A stretch of DNA of 64,000 bases from Nemertoderma westbladi (GCA_032718475.1 JAUCBJ010009097.1:62001-126000); one strand, 5' to 3'. Shown: positions 32,299 through 44,010, counted from the first letter of the stretch. The notes: generated from the sequence alone by a model not told the origin. Made by a program: numbers and translations.

Positions 32299-33700
32299 TG
32301 GTTTGTGGACAATTCGGCTGTGGTGGGTAAACTCGATCTAGTACTCGAGTGGTTCCTCGAACTCAAGAGTTACGGCCCAACCCTCGGCTACTATCCCAAA
32401 CCCACAAAGAGGTGCCTCATAGTTGCCCCCGATTTTGTGGAGGAGGCACGGAATGTTTTCAGGGGCCAGGATATCAACATCGTCTCTGGCCATCAATTCC
32501 TCAGCAGTTTCCTTGGGGGACCCACATAGAGGACAACTACATCTGGTCCAAAGTCGCAGTGTGGGTGAAGTCGGTAGATCATTTAGCCGAGATGGTGGAG
32601 GCCCAACTCCAAGCCGCATTCGCAGCTATGGTATGCTCCCTCCAGCGGGAGTGGGCATACCTACAGAGAGTAACTCGGGACTGTGGTGAGGAGTACAAGG
32701 TGCTGGAGGAAGCGATAGAGGAGCAGTTTCTACCCTCAGTCATTGGTGGGGAAATATCCCCAGCAGAGCGCAGTTTATTTGCGCTTTCCCACGCAATGCA
32801 GGTTTAGGAAATCCAGTATCGGAGGCTGGCTTTTCATACTCGTATTGCGGGCAGGAACGAGGTCTCTAACTGAGTCTATCCCGGGAGATCGTGTGTTCTC
32901 CCTAACAGAACACCTTGACAGTATACAGCGTGTGCGGAAAGTGTGATGGGAGCAGAAGCTGGGAAGGGAGAAGGACAGTTTGGATGCGGTGCTGGAGTAT
33001 CTGTCGCCAGATTTCCAATGGGTAGTAAAACGCGCCACCAATTTCCACACATATCCTCACTCTTCTGGCCGACCACCAACTTGATCTTTCCCCACTGGAG
33101 TTTAGAGATGCACTCGTGATCCACTATGGCCGCCTCTTTGTGGGGCTGCCTTTGATTTAAATCACGGTTTAAATTGTAAAAAAAGGCTGCCTCGTTAGTG
33201 ACACAACGATCTTCGGGAAGTTGTTGGTGACCTCGAAGCACAGCCTTCGGGCCGCGTAACGTCATCTGCGAATTCGGGAGAGCCATGGGGTAGATGGGGC
33301 TGCAGGTCTTCGGTGCGAAATTGGTATTCAGGGTGCATTAAACCCACAGACTCAGGCATTGTTAGATATTAGGGTTGTAAACCTTGATGCGGAGTCATAT
33401 ATGGGTCGCACCACTATGTTTGTACTTGAGTCAGCTGAAGATGAGCAAAAAGCGCCAAATAGCATCCCGCCGTGGATGCTATCTAGGCTCGGTGTGGGGA
33501 TTTTTCTCCATTCATGGCTTCCTGTGACGGAGTCCTCGCCCCACAGGCGAACTGGTGGTTGCAGACCAACTGCTCAGGTCGTGGCGATGTCTTTTCAGCG
33601 TGACGATGGGCTGGGTCCGTACAAGGATTCAGTTCGCGATAATCCGCGGGGCCTCCCACTGCCTTCGTGGCTCCTGGGTTAAGTGGAGAAGCGGCCAAGT
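32299..33700 (+). pseudogene. Retroelement reverse transcriptase C-terminal half, copy A
   Basis: Successive plus-strand frames carry VVGKLDLVLEWFLELKSYGP and LGYYPKPTKRCLIVAPDF (32320-32440), WAYLQRVTRDC (about 32650), EFRDALVIHYGRLFVGLPL (about 33100-33160) and MGWVRTRIQFAIIRGASHCL (about 33610). Together these match the post-active-site part of a widespread class of animal reverse transcriptases whose C-terminus ends with an RxRxxFxxxRxxxxCxRG motif. There are several frameshifts and stops, so it is dead. The clade (DIRS-like or LINE-like) cannot be fixed from this part. Confidence 0.6.
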
Positions 33701-33993
33701 CTTTGAGGATGGTGCAGGGTTGGCAGGTAGTTGGGTGCCGTAACAGATTAGCCGCCCCGACACGTTGTGTCAGTGTGTTGGCCTACCAACTACTTTAGTT
33801 TTTTAAATTTCCCATTGTTTAAAATTTTCAGATATACACTCCATTACTAAGTAACATAATAAATAGTCTTCTGGTGGTGGGATAATGGTTGGTGCAGACT
33901 AAAATGTTGTTCTTTAAAGTTGTTCTTTCGGTGAACCATTTAACGTTGAATAGTATATGAATATATATATTAATGTATGTTATAAGTTGATAC

Positions 33994-34403
33994 AAGTAAT
34001 GCAACTACCATTTTTCGTGCGGGCACCAAAAGTGGGTGCAGCACGAAATTTTCAAAATTATTTGTTTTGAAATATTCATTTTATGTAAATTCTAATATAG
34101 CAATTACTAGAAATGGGGGGGGGGGGGGGGGGACGAGGTGGGGGGGACTGAATGAACGCCAATGAAATAATTGCTGATGCTGACTAATACAAATAGTGTT
34201 GTTGATAATTTGGTAAAGGATTTCTTGTCTGCATGATAGATTATTGATGGAGCTGCAATTTAGAAGTGGACAACTTCTAAATTGATTTTTTACCTGTCAC
34301 ATTACAGTATATATACATTGATATGCAAACACAGTGTTTGTCTGTGTCGAGCAGCAGATGCACCCACTTTTGGTGCACGCGCGAATAATGGTAATTGCAT
34401 TAC
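33994..34403. repeat. Foldback element with GCACCAAAAGTGGGTGC arms
   Basis: Arms at 33994-34045 and 34350-34403 are inverted copies (GTAATGCAAYTACCATTWTTCG, GCACCAAAAGTGGGTGCA). The loop holds a run of 18 Gs at about 34117-34134. The arm motif resembles the GGTGC-AGCACC pieces of the piggyBac-like element at 9338-10909, so this may be a decayed relative. I found no TTAA-bounded ends. Confidence 0.55.
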
Positions 34404-35205
34404 ACCTATGAACTTAAAACTAAAAAAAACTAAAAATTCCAAAACCATTGAATTCGCAAACACAGAAAACCTATAAATTGCGGGAATATAGGTCAAATAA
34501 TGATAATTTCGAAACAATATATGTTGAAAATTTCATGAATCACCCAATTTTGGTGCCCCCACGAAAAATACCTGTTAGGCCTCTGAACTAAACATTAGAC
34601 ATATTGTACTCAACTCCACATCCAAAAAAGCGATATAGAATAGGATTTGTATGGTTTTGGGCAACTTTATAATTTACTCTATAGTTTTTTATTTTTAATT
34701 TTCCAAAATCCTGACGTGGGTGCGAGGAAGGTTCTGTATGAAAAAAACAGGCGAGGTTAGAGACACGGTTTTTTTAATTTGAAAGATGAATAAATTTGAG
34801 GAAAAGTCAAGAAGTTTCAGGGGCATACCTCTGATCCGTTAGAAATTCCAGCGGCTTTTATAATGGTCTGGGCGGATTCCCCCCCCCCCCCCCCCAGGGT
34901 AGATAAGGTTAAAGGACACCGGTCTTGGATAGGGAGTTGTGGCACGCAAATTTGTCGACAAGCCTGCACAGCATTCTTAATAATATATATGATATTTATA
35001 ATGCAGCTGCAATGCAGCATGCCGATAGTAGTAGTAGTAGCATTGGAAATTTTGTTTTGTGATATGTAGTTATTAGTATAAGGTTTTTTTTATTAATGAT
35101 GAAAACACTTGAGTTCGTGAAAGGTCTAAAAAGCAAAAAGAATAATTAAAAGTAAATAAAAATAAAATAAAAAGGCTCTATAGATCTGTTGTGGGAGTCA
35201 GAGAG
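34404..35205. other. AT-rich stretch with a C-run, no gene
   Basis: I see no gene. A run of about 15 Cs at 34880-34896 is followed by AGGGTAGATAAGGTTAA, which faintly recalls a piggyBac-type end, and a (TAG)n patch lies at 35028-35040. Otherwise it is unassigned. Confidence 0.35.
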
Positions 35206-35440
35206 AGAACCCCTTAGGGACCTTCAGACAGAGCAGGGTCCATGGTTCCAAGGATGGAAGCCGTGTTGCCGATGAGAATGGCTATTAGACTGATGGGATC
35301 GTGGCTCCTGTGTGGCGGTCTGGAGACAAATTCCAATCTCCTTAATTAATGCCGCCATCTCAGGGCCAGGACGACCGAGAGTCTGGAAGGCAACAGGGTA
35401 GAAGGAGTACCATCAGTCAATCAGTTCCTGTTACTTCCGA
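35206..35440 (-). pseudogene. Retroelement C-terminal fragment (minus strand)
   Basis: On the minus strand the frames give YSFYPVAFQTLGRPGPEMAA then LIKEIGICLQTATQEPRS, and after a shift DPISLIAILIGNTASILGTM. This is the extreme C-terminus of the same kind of retroelement protein as at 32299-33700. The preceding part of such a protein lies at 39938-40183, also on the minus strand, on the other side of duplication copy B. Confidence 0.5.
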
Positions 35441-35490
35441 GTCTATAGTGATTCTGACACCTCAACGACACAGCCGACACAGCCAAAATA

Positions 35491-35577
35491 TGATAGTAGC
35501 TCAGTTGTCTTAGGACACACACCCGGCTGATGATAACCGGAAGTTTGAAACCTAGGTACCGGGTTCGAGACACAATA
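35491..35577 (+). repeat. tRNA-derived SINE head, copy B
   Basis: Duplicate of the SINE head at 28794-28880 with the same A-box- and B-box-like motifs. Confidence 0.5.
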
Positions 35578-36006
35578 GGGACGGTTGATATGTTTCGCTA
35601 ACATTATCATAATGTACTATAACATAAAAAACATAATTTGTAATGAGACATTCTTAATGAGTTCATTACAAATAAATAATACAATCAGATATAAAGAATG
35701 TAAGACGGATATTCACATTCGAATATACTGACCAGGAATTTATAGCCATAACTACTTATCATATAAATTACAATAATATAATTAATTAATAATAACAAAA
35801 CCGAGAGAAAGCCGCCCCAATATTAGATTATAACAACAACGTTTCCATTGGGTAAGGAAGTGGAGGAGAGCCAGCCTGACGTTTAATTTAGTTTATATTA
35901 CGCGATAAATTTTCACTACACTTTTCACACTAAGACCGAATTCAACTTTTAATGTTAATGAAACTTGACAACCATTGATAAAAATCAACTAAGGAAGGTT
36001 GACGAC

Positions 36007-36213
36007 TTCATTACCTTGGATCATGGATAGATAGAGAGTAGCAAAAAACGCATAGAAGTTAGTAAAGCGAAGGCATGGGTAGCTCTATCAAAAATGAATA
36101 CCATCTGGAAATCAAATCTCTCCAGGCACCTGAAGACTAAGTTCTTTCGAGCCACAGTGGAAAGTGTACTTTTATACGGGGGTGAGACCTGGACACTTAC
36201 GAAATCATTTTAA
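36007..36213 (+). pseudogene. LINE reverse transcriptase C-terminal fragment, copy B
   Basis: Duplicate of 29310-29516, with the same shift after YLGSWID and the same VLLYGGETWTLT end. Confidence 0.6.
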
Positions 36214-37090
36214 ATTTTTTTGTCATTTTTTAATGTCATTTTTTTTACACGATCATTCGGTAGCTATGATTGTATGACAGCTACAACGATGAAACAAACG
36301 CCAAAAGTTCGATATTTAAAAGTTCTACAAGTCTGTAGAAAATAAATCTTCTGAACGTTGAAAAGTGTTCGAGTTATTCGAGATCCCGCAATAGGAGTCT
36401 GGAAATACGAAATTATGCTTTTGGCACCAATTTATTTAAAAACGTATCGAGCCCAAAACCAACGTTAAAATCGAATTCAGCGTAGCATTATTGACCGTAA
36501 GGCGTATTTTTTTATCAATAAGAGTGAAATATAAAACAGTTTTTATATAAAAATCAATTATATTTCCTGCCATTTTTGACCCCTATAGGACATATATTTT
36601 TTGTACATTCGATACGAATACAGTGCCGGTGGTCATTTACACGTTTCAAGAAGTAATGGGTCGATTGGAATTAGCATTGTCTAATTTTAAATTCAATTAA
36701 TTTTTTATTATTAATTAAAAAAAAACGGACAAAATTTGGGCCCTATATTCGACCAGATATATAAATAATTCGCTTACCCCCCCCCCCCCCCCCCACCCCC
36801 ATTCGATACGATGTTAGATCCACTCTTCCTTTCCCCAAACGCTGTGGTTCGGTGCCTTTACAATAAGTAGTAGCGGAGCAATAAAGGATAGTGTAACGTC
36901 ATTTTGTGACATCACAATTGGCTGAATAAAACTTCACTGTTGTCAATTTTACAAGTTATTTATGAAAAAAATACACGTGCTTAAACTTTCTGAAATTTTT
37001 CTTGTTATACTAAAATAATTCACATATCAGTAACATTATATTAACCCATCAACAATCAGTATGCCACCAATATTGCACCATAGTAACAAT

Positions 37091-37822
37091 CTAACACCTA
37101 GGTCTGGAGGTATCCAGGTGTTGTCTGAACATTCTCCTTATAATGTAGACCTGGACCGATCCAGTGATTATCATCATCAGACATTGCATTGCGGACCACC
37201 AATTTATGTAATTGTTTTTCGACAGTCCCAAATAAAAATCCCGCATGATCTGATCGTGGTCCCTGGTGCAGAACTGCTTGATCACAAGGATTCTCTCCTG
37301 TATTGTAAGTAAGCTATTGACGACAACAGCGACAGCAACCATTGATTCCTTTGTATCAGAATCCATTGTGTTTTGCAACTGTCTCCTCGCCCTTTCTTTA
37401 TCATAAATGTTTATGAAAGTCGCAACGCGAATATCACTGAATCCAATTCGAGTTCTAGAGAAACATACTTTGTATTCCGCATCCTCCAAGATATTCATGT
37501 TAATTTGGCCCTGGGATACGTCCCTGTGGACATCCAGAGGCTGTGGGATAGCAGTTTGCTTTATGTAAATGATAAGTTCTTGTCCTCCAGATAGTTCTTG
37601 GTAAGTGACGTACAAAACACTCCCAGCGCGAAGATTTTCGAAAAAACAAATATCACTTCTCGGTTCGATAATTAGAGTGAGACGTTGAGATATATATCCC
37701 GGCATAAACTCTCCGAATATATCACCATCATCGCTGTAAATCAGGGGATTTTCTGCAGATTGTTCCCCGTTTACGATGTTTATAAAATAAATATAAAATA
37801 CTATCATTATTATTGCATTCAT
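37091..37822 (-). CDS. p24/TMED-like GOLD-domain membrane protein, copy 3
   Basis: An intact 243-codon frame. It differs from copy 2 by a single amino acid (Ile for Thr at residue 84) and one silent change that I noticed. Signal peptide, Cys59/Cys120, membrane segment and basic tail are all present. If the duplication is real, the locus has two nearly identical genes plus the diverged copy 1. If it is an assembly duplicate, copies 2 and 3 are alleles of one gene. Confidence 0.75.
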   Translation of the reverse strand: MNAIIMIVFYIYFINIVNGEQSAENPLIYSDDGDIFGEFMPGYISQRLTLIIEPRSDICFFENLRAGSVLYVTYQELSGGQELIIYIKQTAIPQPLDVHRDVSQGQINMNILEDAEYKVCFSRTRIGFSDIRVATFINIYDKERARRQLQNTMDSDTKESMVAVAVVVNSLLTIQERILVIKQFCTRDHDQIMRDFYLGLSKNNYINWWSAMQCLMMIITGSVQVYIIRRMFRQHLDTSRPRC

Positions 37823-38997
37823 AATGAATTATTTATTATAATTGTAATTCTAAGTGATTTAATTATATTATATAAATTTTACTTTAGAAGTATTGGAGAC
37901 ATAATGTAGACTAGACGAGTAAGGTTCCAATGAAACTGATTGAATTGTGAAGTGAACTGATTTATCAATCAGTTAAAGTGTGCAACCCATAACGCATTCC
38001 AGAGAATGTATGATACAATAATGTTAGCCAAGAGGTGGTTTAACAACCCACCTCAGGGTATATGGGCTAACATAAGCCCAAGGGCATAGGGAGGATTGTG
38101 AGGACAGGATAAGCCGACCACCAATGGGAGGGCCACAGATTGCAATTATTAGTATATGTGTATCGTTTAGTTGCCCAACCATCCGTGTTGAGGTGTAATG
38201 TAATTTCCCTATTTCCATATTGATATCATACCAACTCAGTTAGCTATTTTATTACAGTATTAATGTAGGAGGATGTCACACAGTTTTACACCGTCGTCCG
38301 TAACATTATACTGATTGTGCTGTGATTCATCTACCGATAAATATTGCAAGCTAATAACATCAAGTAATAACATCAAACTCTTTATTTACCCAGCATTCGG
38401 CCCTTCAGTATTTCTCAACAGCTTAACGCAGCGACGAGTAGTGAACTGCAACATCGATTCATCTGGTCGGGATCCTTTAGCCAACCAGGATCATATCACA
38501 ATTCGTTAACTTCGAGGATGGAATTCAAATTAGAAACGACGTTTCATTCCGCGACTTTTCGTAAATAATTAGCTAACATAATCCAGTACACTTTCCAAGC
38601 TCCCTTAAAATTTGGTGGGTGGGTGGGGGTAGTGATTCGACCCAGAACTGATTTCTTAAATTAATTTCTTAAATCTTAAATTTTTTAAAAAAATTCGCTG
38701 AAATTTGTTAACAATATATCTAGTGGTATATTTTAACACATTCTTGAAAAAAAAATCGATTTCAAATCGAATCGAATCCATTTTTTTGGAAGATTAAATA
38801 AGAAAAATAGTGGTTTTGTGCAATGGAAATATTTAATTGCGAATATTGTGACATATGTACAAGATTTTCAAGTGTTACGTGTATATTGGTGTTGGCATAT
38901 TCAATGGTAATGAAATTGAGTTGATACAAGCTGGAGTATTCCATTGGAATCCTCCCCCTCATCCACCACCTCCATAAACCTCCTCTACTTCAAAACT

Positions 38998-39837
38998 GGT
39001 TTGTGGACAATTCGGCTGTGGTGGGTAAACTCGATCTAGTACTCGAGTGGTTCCTCGAACTCAAGAGTTACGGCCCAACCCTCGGCTACTATCCCAAACC
39101 CACAAAGAGGTGCCTCATAGTTGCCCCCGATTTTGTGGAGGAGGCACGGAATGTTTTCAGGGGCCAGGATATCAACATCGTCTCTGGCCATCAATTCCTC
39201 AGCAGTTTCCTTGGGGGACCCACATAGAGGACAACTACATCTGGTCCAAAGTCGCAGTGTGGGTGAAGTCGGTAGATCATTTAGCCGAGATGGTGGAGGC
39301 CCAACTCCAAGCCGCATTCGCAGCTATGGTATGCTCCCTCCAGCGGGAGTGGGCATACCTACAGAGAGTAACTCGGGACTGTGGTGAGGAGTACAAGGTG
39401 CTGGAGGAAGCGATAGAGGAGCAGTTTCTACCCTCAGTCATTGGTGGGGAAATATCCCCAGCAGAGCGCAGTTTATTTGCGCTTTCCCACGCAATGCAGG
39501 TTTAGGAAATCCAGTATCGGAGGCTGGCTTTTCATACTCGTATTGCGGGCAGGAACGAGGTCTCTAACTGAGTCTATCCCGGGAGATCGTGTGTTCTCCC
39601 TAACAGAACACCTTGACAGTATACAGCGTGTGCGGAAAGTGTGATGGGAGCAGAAGCTGGGAAGGGAGAAGGACAGTTTGGATGCGGTGCTGGAGTATCT
39701 GTCGCCAGATTTCCAATGGGTAGTAAAACGCGCCACCAATTTCCACACATATCCTCACTCTTCTGGCCGACCACCAACTTGATCTTTCCCCACTGGAGTT
39801 TAGAGATGCACTCGTGATCCACTATGGCCGCCTCTTT
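38998..39837 (+). pseudogene. Retroelement reverse transcriptase C-terminal half, copy B (cut by gap)
   Basis: Duplicate of the first 840 bp of 32299-33700, cut off at HYGRLF by the N gap. Confidence 0.6.
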
Positions 39838-39937
39838 NNNNNNNNNNNNNNNNNNNNNNNNNNNNNNNNNNNNNNNNNNNNNNNNNNNNNNNNNNNNNNN
39901 NNNNNNNNNNNNNNNNNNNNNNNNNNNNNNNNNNNNN
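39838..39937. other. Assembly gap, 100 Ns
   Basis: Exactly 100 Ns, the conventional length for a gap of unknown size. The sequence on its right does not continue the copy A sequence. The ORFs spanning it are artefacts. Confidence 1.
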
Positions 39938-40183
39938 CTCCAGCCAACGCAGTCTGGGCCAGGTGGCCAGGCGGGAGCGGGTCCACGATGCGATGCTTGC
40001 GTCACAGACCAGCGTGAGTCCACGGCTCCACGGGACAAGCATTACTCCGTCAATGCGCTTCCCGTCTCCCCGGCTTATCCCTGGTGGTTCGAGTGCGGCG
40101 AGGACCCCACAGCTGGTGAGCGACAGGCGCACGATGTCATTACCATCAAGTGACGTGGATGGCGGCTGGCACTCCTCATGCAA
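39938..40183 (-). pseudogene. Retroelement fragment (minus strand), upstream part
   Basis: The minus strand reads CGVLAALEPPGISRGDGKRI then DGVMLVPWSRGLTLVCDAS. The DGKRxDG and LVPWxxGxxLVxDA motifs are typical for the C-terminal part of the retroelement proteins whose last part is at 35206-35440. The frame is open up to the gap. Confidence 0.5.
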
Positions 40184-40329
40184 GGCATGCCGTGAAGCCC
40201 ATCTGCTGAGACGTCCTTAAAACAGCATGCGCAGCTGTGGGGCTCAGTAACCTTACAGTCAAGGTTAACCTTACTCAGTTAACCTTACAATTTGTACCCA
40301 TAATTTTTTAATGATGGCTACGAATTGAC
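40184..40329. other. Short spacer, nothing recognised
   Basis: A GTTAACCTTAC motif occurs three times here (40243-40290). Nothing else is seen. Confidence 0.35.
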
Positions 40330-40880
40330 TGGGTACAAATTGTCCGCATATGAATTGTCCCGATTCAGACAATGTAGGTTTTTTTCTAGAACAAATACTT
40401 GACCTAACAGGTGGTATTTTTTTCCAAAAAATATTCTAGAAAAAAATGTGTTCTAGAACAAAAATATTTATAAAAATTGATAACTAGCCTGCGTTCTATA
40501 ACATTTATAAAAAAGTAGAAAAAACTAGCTTGTATAAAAAATTTAAAATGTGTTCTAGAACATAAAAATGTGTTCTGGAAAAAAATATTCATCAAAATTG
40601 ATAGCTAACACTTGTTCTATAACATTTATAAAAAATTAGCAAAAACTAGCTAGTATAAAAAATCAATATAGCGTACTTTCACTAGTCAGTATACGGACAA
40701 TTTGTACCTGGACAATTAGTTAGTACCCGTCAAAAAAAATGTTGGGTTCGAAATATCCGGGTACGAATTATCTGTGTACGAATTGTCTGTCACGAATTTT
40801 CTGGGTACGAATTGTCTGTTACGAATTATCTGTGTACGAATTGTCTGTTACGAATTGTCTGGGTACGAATTGTCCAGAGT
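40330..40880. repeat. Miniature inverted-repeat element with GTACAAATTGTCC ends and internal tandem units
   Basis: The left end GGGTACAAATTGTCC (about 40340) has an inverted partner GGACAATTTGTACC (about 40694-40708). The interior holds two copies of a unit of about 120 bp (AAAATGTGTTCTAGAACA, TTATAAAAATTGATA, ACTAGCT). At 40745-40880 a short unit (GGGTACGAATTGTCTGTTAC) repeats about six times. No coding potential is seen. Confidence 0.6.
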
Positions 40881-41279
40881 CCAATCGTCGAAGGTGATCC
40901 AGAACGTAAGAAGAATTCAATACACGCCCCTGACATTGTCGTTGCAACCACTGATATTGATGCAAGCAGGTTGCTCCCATCAGCGATTGACTGTTCATCT
41001 GTAAAAGTCGTAGACATACAGAGAATCCCAAACCCAGCCACTCTCAACTTACGCCTTATTAAAGTCCAACTAGAATCTCCTAGTGAGAGCCGGAAACATC
41101 ATCTGGCTCAATCTCCCGAGTTCCGCTCTACTTATTTGCATCATTGTGTGAGTACGGATGCTTTTCATCATCATAACGTTTTGCGACAACACTCACAAAT
41201 TCTTAATGGCAGTAAGAGAAGTGAAGACGCATCACGAGTTCTTGTTGTTTTTGACAACAGATCAGATTCTTATGTATGA
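40881..41279 (+). pseudogene. LINE ORF1-like C-terminal fragment
   Basis: The frame ending at 41279 reads SSVKVVDIQRIPNPATLNLR then LIKVQLESPSESRKHHL, resembling the RNA-binding C-terminal domain of CR1/L2-type LINE ORF1 proteins. It lies directly upstream of, and on the same strand as, the endonuclease fragment at 41472. The upstream part of the open frame comes from the GTACGAATTGTC repeat. Confidence 0.45.
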
Positions 41280-41471
41280 AGGAAGAATTAACTGGAGATC
41301 CCATGTTTCTATGAGCTACACTATAAAACTACACCATGTCCAGTCGGGAAAGATCTCCTTCTGCAGGCCTCCCTTCCACGCCTCTCTTACTCGCCTTGGT
41401 TAACAGCCCACATCAGGTGCCAATGGTGATCCTTCGGGAAATGCTCAGTAGGAGGCGCCTCAACTCGTTTA

Positions 41472-43005
41472 ACTTGTAATATTAAATGTTATTGTGCCAA
41501 TGCTAGGTCTATACGTATCCTACACAAATATGGTGACCTGCAATCGCGTATCGGAACCTTTAATTTCGATTTGGTGTCTCTGACTGAAAGACATCATAGA
41601 CTAGACGATGAGGATTCTCTGATATTAGGTAGTTACGTAGAGGAATTTCAATTGTTTCGGTGTGAACACAAGGATCGTTCATGTGGCAGTGTCACCATAA
41701 TCTGCAGAAATAAGCTACAACCGATGCAGGTTACAGTGGGGTAGAATGCGTAGCCTGATCTGAACTCCATTGAAAATGATGTATTGTCTGCTTCTATCGG
41801 TCACCCTATACTTGTTATAAAATTTTTGAAGAATATGCAATATATGCATAAATATTTATCTAAACTTAATAGTTTAATGATAGAACTTAGTGATGTACTG
41901 CAACCTCATTTTTCATGGGGAATTTTAATTTTGGATTGATAAATTGGTCAAATCTAAATATTAGGCCTAATACCCAAATTGATGAGTTTATTGATGTAAC
42001 TTGTGCCAGTTGAGTTTCCAACCCTTATGACTCTATTCAAGACCTTCTTTTGTGTAACGACCCTCGTTTAATTGGTGACCGTAACTGTGAACCAAAACTT
42101 GGTAACTGTGCTGCAAATTCAGAAACACAGGAACCGAGTGATCATCTAGGGTTCTCGCTTTCTATTATTAATACTAAATATATTGATTGCAATAATAGGC
42201 CTGGCATGCATAAACTTTTTGAAGAATATGTTCCTAAGTACAAACCTAATTGGAATAGAAACAGACCGCCATTACATATTCTTAAATTACAGGCCGCCAA
42301 ACGTTTCTTGTGGCGCTATATAAAAAATGCTGTTGTTGATTTACATGCATACAGACATGCTTGTTTTCGGTAAAACAAACGTTCTCACTGGGAACAGCAA
42401 TAAGGCGTTCTATAAGTACGCCAAGAATCGGATAACTAGACAGTCATCCGTAGCTCATATGAAAATGTTAGATAATGAAAAAAGCGAATGCCCCATAGAG
42501 CAATTTTCTTACTTTGGTGTTAATAATGATAATATTGAACCACCGTTTACCCCTGTAACGCCACAACTTTTTGATGTGCCTTGTATTTCTGAGCAAAACA
42601 AGCGAGACAGGGGTGGAAACTCGACGCAAAACCCGCCTTGGCGAAATAATATCCCGCCTCAATGTTAAATTCTCAATTTAGGGAAAGGAGCAGGTTACAG
42701 TGGCACGTTATTTTTAACCAAAACAATAAACTAAACACAGTAGAACAGGTTACAGTTTCATTTGTTAGAGTAATCAGCTGTTATTTGCGTCGAATTTCCC
42801 CTGGAGAGGGATGAATTTTTATTGCGTCCAGTTTCCCCCCCTATCTGAAACAAGCATGAAATACACAGGCACACCAGACAGTGTTACAGTGTCTGTTCTG
42901 AAACTTCTAAGGTATGAACTTTGTGCACCTTTATGTAAAATTGTTTAATACATCATTGTTAACAGGCAAATTACCAATGAGTTGGAAATGTGCAGCCACT
43001 AGGTC
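41472..43005 (+). pseudogene. LINE ORF2 fragment: endonuclease to RT start
   Basis: Frames in order: the apurinic endonuclease-like start CYCANARSIRILHKYGDLQS, NFDLVSLTERHH (41480-41740); DLLLCNDPRLIGDRNCEP and SDHLGFSLSI (42040-42170), the endonuclease end; a linker with KTNVLTGNSNKAFYKYAKNR; and the RT start TGTPDSVTVSVLKLL (about 42870), LFNTSLLTGKLPMSWKCA (about 42945-43000). This is CR1/L2-like. Many stops and shifts interrupt it and the RT active site is missing. Confidence 0.65.
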
Positions 43006-43189
43006 CGGTACTGCTAACAGCCATTCTGTAGGATCTGAGGATGTGACAGGTCTATCCATTATCACCAAATCCAGTATTCATATAAAACTGTACAGTCAGA
43101 TAGTACAAGCCTACTGTGTTACCGTGTACAAGTGCCGGTACCGGTACTGTAAAGAGGGAATATTGTGTGAGCTAGCGGTAGAGTAAGCT

Positions 43190-43360
43190 AAAATCGGTGA
43201 AAAAAAGACTTATACTCATTTTCAGCTAAATTAGTTAAAAAAGGCTTTTTAACTAATTTTCTGGAAATTAGTGAAAAAAAGTTAGATTACTTAACTCAAT
43301 TTTAAAAATATTAGTGAGAAAGAGCCTTTTTCAAATAAAATATCTTATCTTATCTTACAC
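43190..43360. repeat. Hairpin and TATCT-repeat tail
   Basis: AGTTAAAAAAGGCTTTTTAACT (about 43236-43257) is a perfect inverted repeat, and the element ends in TATCTTATCTTATCTTA (43342-43358). A short tandem tail is typical for the 3' end of a LINE or SINE, perhaps the LINE upstream. Confidence 0.45.
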
Positions 43361-44005
43361 GTTTTACAAGTGTTAAGCAGTCTGGATTAAGATTAAGGAT
43401 TTGGACGACGGGCGTATATTTTTTATGGGATGCACAACCAAAAGTTGTAGTAGTGTATCAATATAATGAAGTGACTGACGCCAATGTTAAAAAAAATATT
43501 ATCTGAAACTTAATTAGAATTAAATAAACCAGAGACATATCGGACATTATGTAACACATTATTGTATTATATAACAATACCTTTTTTAGTAGGAACTCTA
43601 CATTTATATATTAAACAATTCCATACTGTAATCTTTAAACGCATTATGAAGATAATGAATTAAACCACACTACGATGATATTATAGTTATATATCCTCGC
43701 TACCAACCTCATACAACGATACTTACTGTTGACCAACCTCCTACAAACGATTATTACTGTCTATGTAATGCGGTTCTGCGTACTACTAATCAATGTTTAT
43801 CCACCATGAACTAAATTAATTGATTTGGTTTTGCATGCAATTACTACTACTCTTGTGATCCATGTTATTATTTTCAGAATTTGTTTTGTATTGTATACAC
43901 TATAGAGTAGGTACTATGATATACATATATACTTAATATGTGTACACTGTACAGTGTACATATGTAGGCCTCCTACAGTCTATAGGTAGCTTCAACTCGT
44001 GTTCT
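43361..44005. other. AT-rich stretch before the BEL element, no gene
   Basis: I see no gene or repeat except two copies of CCAACCTCxTACAAACGAT at 43705-43752. It is the chromosomal flank of the BEL insertion. The last five bases before the LTR, GCAGA at 44006-44010, are the target duplication. Confidence 0.4.
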
Positions 44006-44010
44006 GCAGA

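Larger units (their letters stand above)
28786..33137. repeat. Segmental duplication, copy A
   Basis: The stretch is almost identical to 35483-39837, at an offset of 6697-6698 bp. The few differences I see are single bases (for example C/T at 30433 and G/A at 30873) and length changes in T and C runs. It contains a SINE head, a LINE fragment, a TMED-like gene and part of a retroelement. Copy A continues beyond 33137 into the rest of that retroelement, while copy B meets the N gap. Confidence 0.95.
35483..39837. repeat. Segmental duplication, copy B (ends at the N gap)
   Basis: Almost identical to 28786-33137. The left junction is sharp. The right end is hidden by the run of Ns that begins in the middle of the shared sequence. 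It is either a very recent duplication or an uncollapsed second allele placed next to the first by the assembly. Confidence 0.95.

Noticed and set aside
34863-35069. A second TTAA-bounded piggyBac-like element around the C-run at 34880
   Set aside because: Only one weak end (AAGGTTAA) is visible and no inverted partner was found.
39574-40183. ORFs of 67 to 154 codons containing runs of X
   Set aside because: They read through the N gap and have no meaning across it.
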